From SbD1 sp039679945 (lineage in GTDB: Bacteria > Desulfobacterota > Syntrophobacteria > Syntrophobacterales > Syntrophobacteraceae), in NCBI GenBank assembly GCA_039679945.1, contig JBDKTY010000130.1, forward strand, positions 1 to 64,000: 64,000 bases of DNA, written 5' to 3'. The translations under genes were made by a program, and so were the position numbers. A model generated the notes under the pieces. It did no database searches. It was not told the DNA's origin and saw only the letters and a list, made by a program, of their open reading frames with translations. Below are positions 60,511-64,000 of this stretch, one piece after another (position 1 is the stretch's first letter; each line of letters starts with the position of its first letter).

Positions 60511-63500
60511 ATGTTACCCGCGGCTGATCCCATGGTACTGATCCACGAAGGCCACAATTCGAAGATTTATCACCAAATAGCGGGTCCGCATGGCAGGCCG
60601 GCAGTGATCAAGGTACCAAGCACGCCTCACACCGATCCCAGTCAACTCATCAAGCTCTCGAATGAATATGAACTCACGAAGGACCTGACCATCGAGGGGG
60701 TACGTAACGCGATTTCCCTGACGAGGCTAGAGGATAAACCCGCTTTGGTCATGGAATACGTTGCCGGACAAACGCTCAGGCAGAGTTTCGTGGAGCGGCG
60801 TCAGCCGCTGATCGTCTTTTTGCGGGCGGCCATCCGGATTGCCCAGGCGCTGGCTGAGGTACACCAACATCATATCATCCACATGAACATCAACAGTGAC
60901 AATATCCTGGTAGATCCGGAAACCGGGCATATCAAGCTGATCGATTTCGGTCTGGCCTCCAGGCTCGATTCACAGGCGAAGTTCCTGGGCAACCCGGAGA
61001 GATTGCCCGGTACCCTGGCCTACATTTCACCGGAGCAAACCGGCCGCATGAACCGCGTGGTCGATTACCGCACGGATTTATACTCCCTTGGTGTGACCTT
61101 TCATGAAATGCTTACGGGCCGTCTGCCATTTGAAAGCGACGACCCCTTGGCACTGGTGCATGCGCACATGGCAAAAGCCCCCCGTCCGGTTACTGACTTG
61201 AACCCGGATGTGCCGCGCGTGGTGTCCGAAATTGTCTTGAAGCTGCTGGCCAAGAACGCGGAAGACCGGTACCAGTCGGCTTTTGGCCTGAAGGTGGACC
61301 TGGAGAAGTGCCTGGCCTTCCCTCATGACCCAAGGAGCCCCACAGATCTCGCGATGCCTGACTTTCAATTGGGTCGGGAGGACCACTCGGGGCAGTTTCA
61401 CATCTCGGAAAAGCTCTATGGACGTTCCGACGATGTGGCAACCCTGCTGGCCACCTTTGACCGAGCGGCCGCCGGCAGCCAGGAGCTTCTGCTGGTAACC
61501 GGGCGCGTGGGAGTCGGCAAATCGGCGCTTGTGGCGGAGATCCACAAGCCCGTCACGAGAGAGCGCGGTTACTTCATCAGCGGCAAGTTTGACCAGTATC
61601 AACAAAACCAGCCCTATGCCGCTTTCACGCAAGCATTCGAGCAGTTCGCGGATTTGCTCCTTTCCGAATCGGAACTCACCCTGGAGCGGTGGCGGGATAG
61701 AATCATGTCCGCCGTGAACGGCAACGGAGCCGTATTGACCGAAGTGATGCCCGGTTTGGAGAGAATCATCGGCAAACAGCCCCCAGTCTCAAAGCTGGGC
61801 GGAGCGGAGAACAGGAACCGATTCCATCTGACCTTTCAGACCTTTGTAAAAGCCATCAGCACCGGCGAGCACCCTCTCGTCGTTTTCATCGACGATTGGC
61901 AGTGGGCCGACCTCGCTTCCCTGGAGCTGTTGAAGGTCCTGCTCACGGGCGAGAAGATCAGCCACTTACTGATAATCGGGGCTTACAGGGATAGCGAAGT
62001 CGATCAAGCCCATCCCTTCATGATTACTCTCAACGATATCACCGGGGTGGGAGCCGGGGAACGGACTATCCACCTGGAAAACCTGGGACCGGGGGATGTA
62101 CACCAGCTCATTGCAGAGAGTCTGGCGGTCCCGATGGCCGAGAGTCAGGTTTTGGCCGAACTTGTCTATAGTAAGACGCGGGGCAATGCCTTCTTCACCC
62201 GCCAATTCCTGCGGGCTTTATATGAAGAGGGCTGGCTCCGTTTCGATTTCGACACCCGCCACTGGATCTGGGACATCGCCCAACTCGAAGCTCAAGATAT
62301 TACCGACAATGTTGTTGAGCTGATGGCGGGCAAACTCAGGAGACTTTCTCCGGAAACCGGCAAGTTACTGCAGTTGGCCGCTTGCATGGGGAATGAGTTC
62401 GACCTGCGCACCCTGGCCCTGATCAGCCAAACGAACGGACCGGTGGCACTGGAACTGCTGTCGGAGGCCCTTGCCGAAGACCTGCTGCTGCCCCTGGACA
62501 GCTACTACAAACTACCTGAAATGGCCATCCAGGCCCGCTTCGGCTTTCCACACGATCGTGTTCAGCAAGCTGCCTACGCTCAGATCTCTCCCCTTGAAAG
62601 GCAAACCGTCCATTTGGCAATAGGCAGATTATTGCTTGCAGGCACGACCAAAACGGACCTGAACCAGCGGATTTTCAGCATCGTGCAGCACTACAACCAT
62701 TCCGGCCATCTCATAAAAGATCAGGTGGAAAAGCTGATGGTAGCGGAATTGAACATGAAGGCGGCCGACCTGGCGTATGAGGCGGCAGCGTTTGGATCAG
62801 CCCGGGGCTACCTGGAAAAAGCGCTTTCGTTGATGCCTCCCGATGCCTGGACCAGCCGGTACGATATCATGTTGAAGCTTCATTCGCAGTTATCCACGGT
62901 CCTTTACCTCACCGGCGACTTTGTGCAATTGGAACGGATTTATCAAACTACCGAAGCACATGCCCACTCCATGGCGGACACAGCCCAGGTAAAACAGGCC
63001 AAAATTCAGAGTTCATTCTATCGCGGTGACTTTGCCGAGGCGATCGAACTTGGCTTGAGCTTCGTTCAAGCCATGGGGGTTCCAGTCAACCGGAATGTTA
63101 CACCCGAGGAGGCCTTCAATTACCTGCACGAAACCGCTGAGTGGCTGACGGAAGAACGGATTGCGCAACTTGCCCATCTCCCGGAGGCCAGTGCCGAAGT
63201 CGGACTGATTCTGGAACTTTCAGCGTTAGTAAATGGGCCGTTGTACAATACGAACACGCATCTTATGTGTGCGTTCATTTCCCAGATCACGAGACTGTGC
63301 GTCGAGCGGGGAGTGACTCCATGGGCGCCGGTGACCCTGATGACTTTTGCCATACTGCTTAGCTCAAGCTTGCACGATATCCCCAAAGCGCGTCTCCTGG
63401 CGGCCGCCTCCATGCAATTGGTTGAAGACAGGTATCGCGCGGATAGCCCGGTCTCCCCGCTCAGACTCGTGATCGGAGGCTTTATCAGACATCGGCACGA

Positions 63501-64000
63501 TCATTTGAAGAACACCATCCCCGTCCTTGCCGATGGTGTGCAAAGGGGCCTGATCTCGGGCACTTTTCCGTTTGTCGGCTATTGCGCCTGGTGGCAAACC
63601 TGGCATCTCCTGTTCGCGGGTGCTCCCCTGGACAAAGTTGAAGCCGTCTGCGGGCAATCAGCGGAAATCTGCCAGAAGGTCCAAATAGCACGCCTGCGGG
63701 ATTGGTGTTTCCTCGTCCAACAAGCCGTCTTCAATCTACAAGGGAAGAGCGAGGTCCCCTGGGAACTGACTGGCGAGGTATATGACGAGCGGGAGAAGCT
63801 GCCCCTGGCCCTTCAGCTCAACGATCTGGCCGACGTATTTCGCATCCTTTTCTTCAAAGCCTGGTTGCACTGTTTATTCGGACAATGGCGGCGAGCGGTC
63901 GGGTTCTTCAAGGAGGCGGAATCATACCTGCTGTACGGAGCCGGCACCTACATCATTCCTCTCTTTTATCTCTATGACACGCTGGCCCACGCGGCCCTTG
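60511..64000 (+). CDS. Ser/Thr kinase-like, AAA ATPase, helical repeat signalling protein (partial)
   Basis: The first 1163 codons are present; the gene runs off the window. The N-terminus is a protein-kinase fold (about 1-265): Lys in AVIKVPS, LIDFGLAS with Asp145, GTLAYISPEQTGR and YSLGVTFHEMLTGRLPFES. The catalytic loop reads H124-M-N-I-N-S-D-N131 in place of HRDxKxxN, so catalytic Asp and Lys are both Asn. Then a YGRSDDVATLL start of an AAA/STAND-type ATPase with Walker A GRVGVGKS (331-338), Walker B VVFIDDWQWAD, and a long TPR-like helical region (from about 680). This order matches the trifunctional Ser/Thr kinase-ATPase-histidine kinase family, whose GAF and kinase parts would lie beyond 64000. 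Confidence 0.85.
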   Translation, partial: MLPAADPMVLIHEGHNSKIYHQIAGPHGRPAVIKVPSTPHTDPSQLIKLSNEYELTKDLTIEGVRNAISLTRLEDKPALVMEYVAGQTLRQSFVERRQPLIVFLRAAIRIAQALAEVHQHHIIHMNINSDNILVDPETGHIKLIDFGLASRLDSQAKFLGNPERLPGTLAYISPEQTGRMNRVVDYRTDLYSLGVTFHEMLTGRLPFESDDPLALVHAHMAKAPRPVTDLNPDVPRVVSEIVLKLLAKNAEDRYQSAFGLKVDLEKCLAFPHDPRSPTDLAMPDFQLGREDHSGQFHISEKLYGRSDDVATLLATFDRAAAGSQELLLVTGRVGVGKSALVAEIHKPVTRERGYFISGKFDQYQQNQPYAAFTQAFEQFADLLLSESELTLERWRDRIMSAVNGNGAVLTEVMPGLERIIGKQPPVSKLGGAENRNRFHLTFQTFVKAISTGEHPLVVFIDDWQWADLASLELLKVLLTGEKISHLLIIGAYRDSEVDQAHPFMITLNDITGVGAGERTIHLENLGPGDVHQLIAESLAVPMAESQVLAELVYSKTRGNAFFTRQFLRALYEEGWLRFDFDTRHWIWDIAQLEAQDITDNVVELMAGKLRRLSPETGKLLQLAACMGNEFDLRTLALISQTNGPVALELLSEALAEDLLLPLDSYYKLPEMAIQARFGFPHDRVQQAAYAQISPLERQTVHLAIGRLLLAGTTKTDLNQRIFSIVQHYNHSGHLIKDQVEKLMVAELNMKAADLAYEAAAFGSARGYLEKALSLMPPDAWTSRYDIMLKLHSQLSTVLYLTGDFVQLERIYQTTEAHAHSMADTAQVKQAKIQSSFYRGDFAEAIELGLSFVQAMGVPVNRNVTPEEAFNYLHETAEWLTEERIAQLAHLPEASAEVGLILELSALVNGPLYNTNTHLMCAFISQITRLCVERGVTPWAPVTLMTFAILLSSSLHDIPKARLLAAASMQLVEDRYRADSPVSPLRLVIGGFIRHRHDHLKNTIPVLADGVQRGLISGTFPFVGYCAWWQTWHLLFAGAPLDKVEAVCGQSAEICQKVQIARLRDWCFLVQQAVFNLQGKSEVPWELTGEVYDEREKLPLALQLNDLADVFRILFFKAWLHCLFGQWRRAVGFFKEAESYLLYGAGTYIIPLFYLYDTLAHAAL

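Noticed and set aside
1..64000. CRISPR arrays, rRNA operons, integrases and full insertion sequences.
   Set aside because: I looked for regularly spaced repeats, rRNA-like stretches, and tyrosine or DDE recombinase motifs and found none.

Overview
The window is a GC-rich bacterial chromosome segment. The gene families point to a deltaproteobacterium in the broad sense (Desulfobacterota, Syntrophobacter-like or Desulfomonile-like): large hybrid sensor kinases, a sigma-54 response regulator, a QueG-like iron-sulfur protein, a DUF4387/AtuA pair, a three-part Ser/Thr kinase-ATPase, and a complete type VI secretion locus. This placement is inference; no rRNA or tRNA gene was found to anchor it.

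Layout. 1-3.1 kb: end of an AtuA-like gene with DUF4387, a methyltransferase, a QueG-like protein and a RHH/RelE-type toxin-antitoxin pair. 3.3-8.3 kb: a two-component pair made of a hybrid kinase with two kinase modules and a sigma-54 activator. 8.3-14.2 kb: gene-poor and repeat-rich, with three small exported proteins and a membrane diguanylate cyclase. 14.2-21.2 kb: chemoreceptor, class II fructose-bisphosphate aldolase, glycogen phosphorylase and a crotonase-family enzyme. 21.2-21.7 kb: a decayed toxin-antitoxin module behind a perfect 24-bp palindrome.

22.2-28.9 kb holds the most striking system. A SafE/DsbD-like membrane protein with a cupredoxin-like tail is followed after 10 bp by a 1,874-residue protein. 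That protein joins a complete Cu(I)-exporting P1B-1 ATPase to a three-helix ethylene-receptor (ETR1-type) domain, PAS domains, a histidine kinase and a receiver. In plants the Cu-ATPase RAN1 and the copper-dependent receptor ETR1 are separate proteins that act in sequence; here both parts lie in one chain.

32.1-55.7 kb is a type VI secretion locus: PAAR-like protein, ClpV, TssM, TssJ, an acyl-adenylate-forming-like protein, TssB, TssC, a probable Hcp, TssK, TssE, a VgrG-like spike, a separately encoded needle, TssF, TssL, a small unknown, TssG, a zinc-ribbon protein, a second lipoprotein and, on the other strand, TssA. A small protein with a His/Cys dyad reminiscent of DUF4347 lies just beyond it. 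57-64 kb: histidine phosphatase, a 122-bp tandem duplication, a type B carboxylesterase and the 5' part of a Ser/Thr kinase-ATPase that runs off the window.

Intergenic regions carry several repeat families: a 39-bp near-palindrome (two inverted copies), a 121-bp direct repeat, and hairpin elements resembling MITE/REP sequences with TTGCGTTCAA ends.
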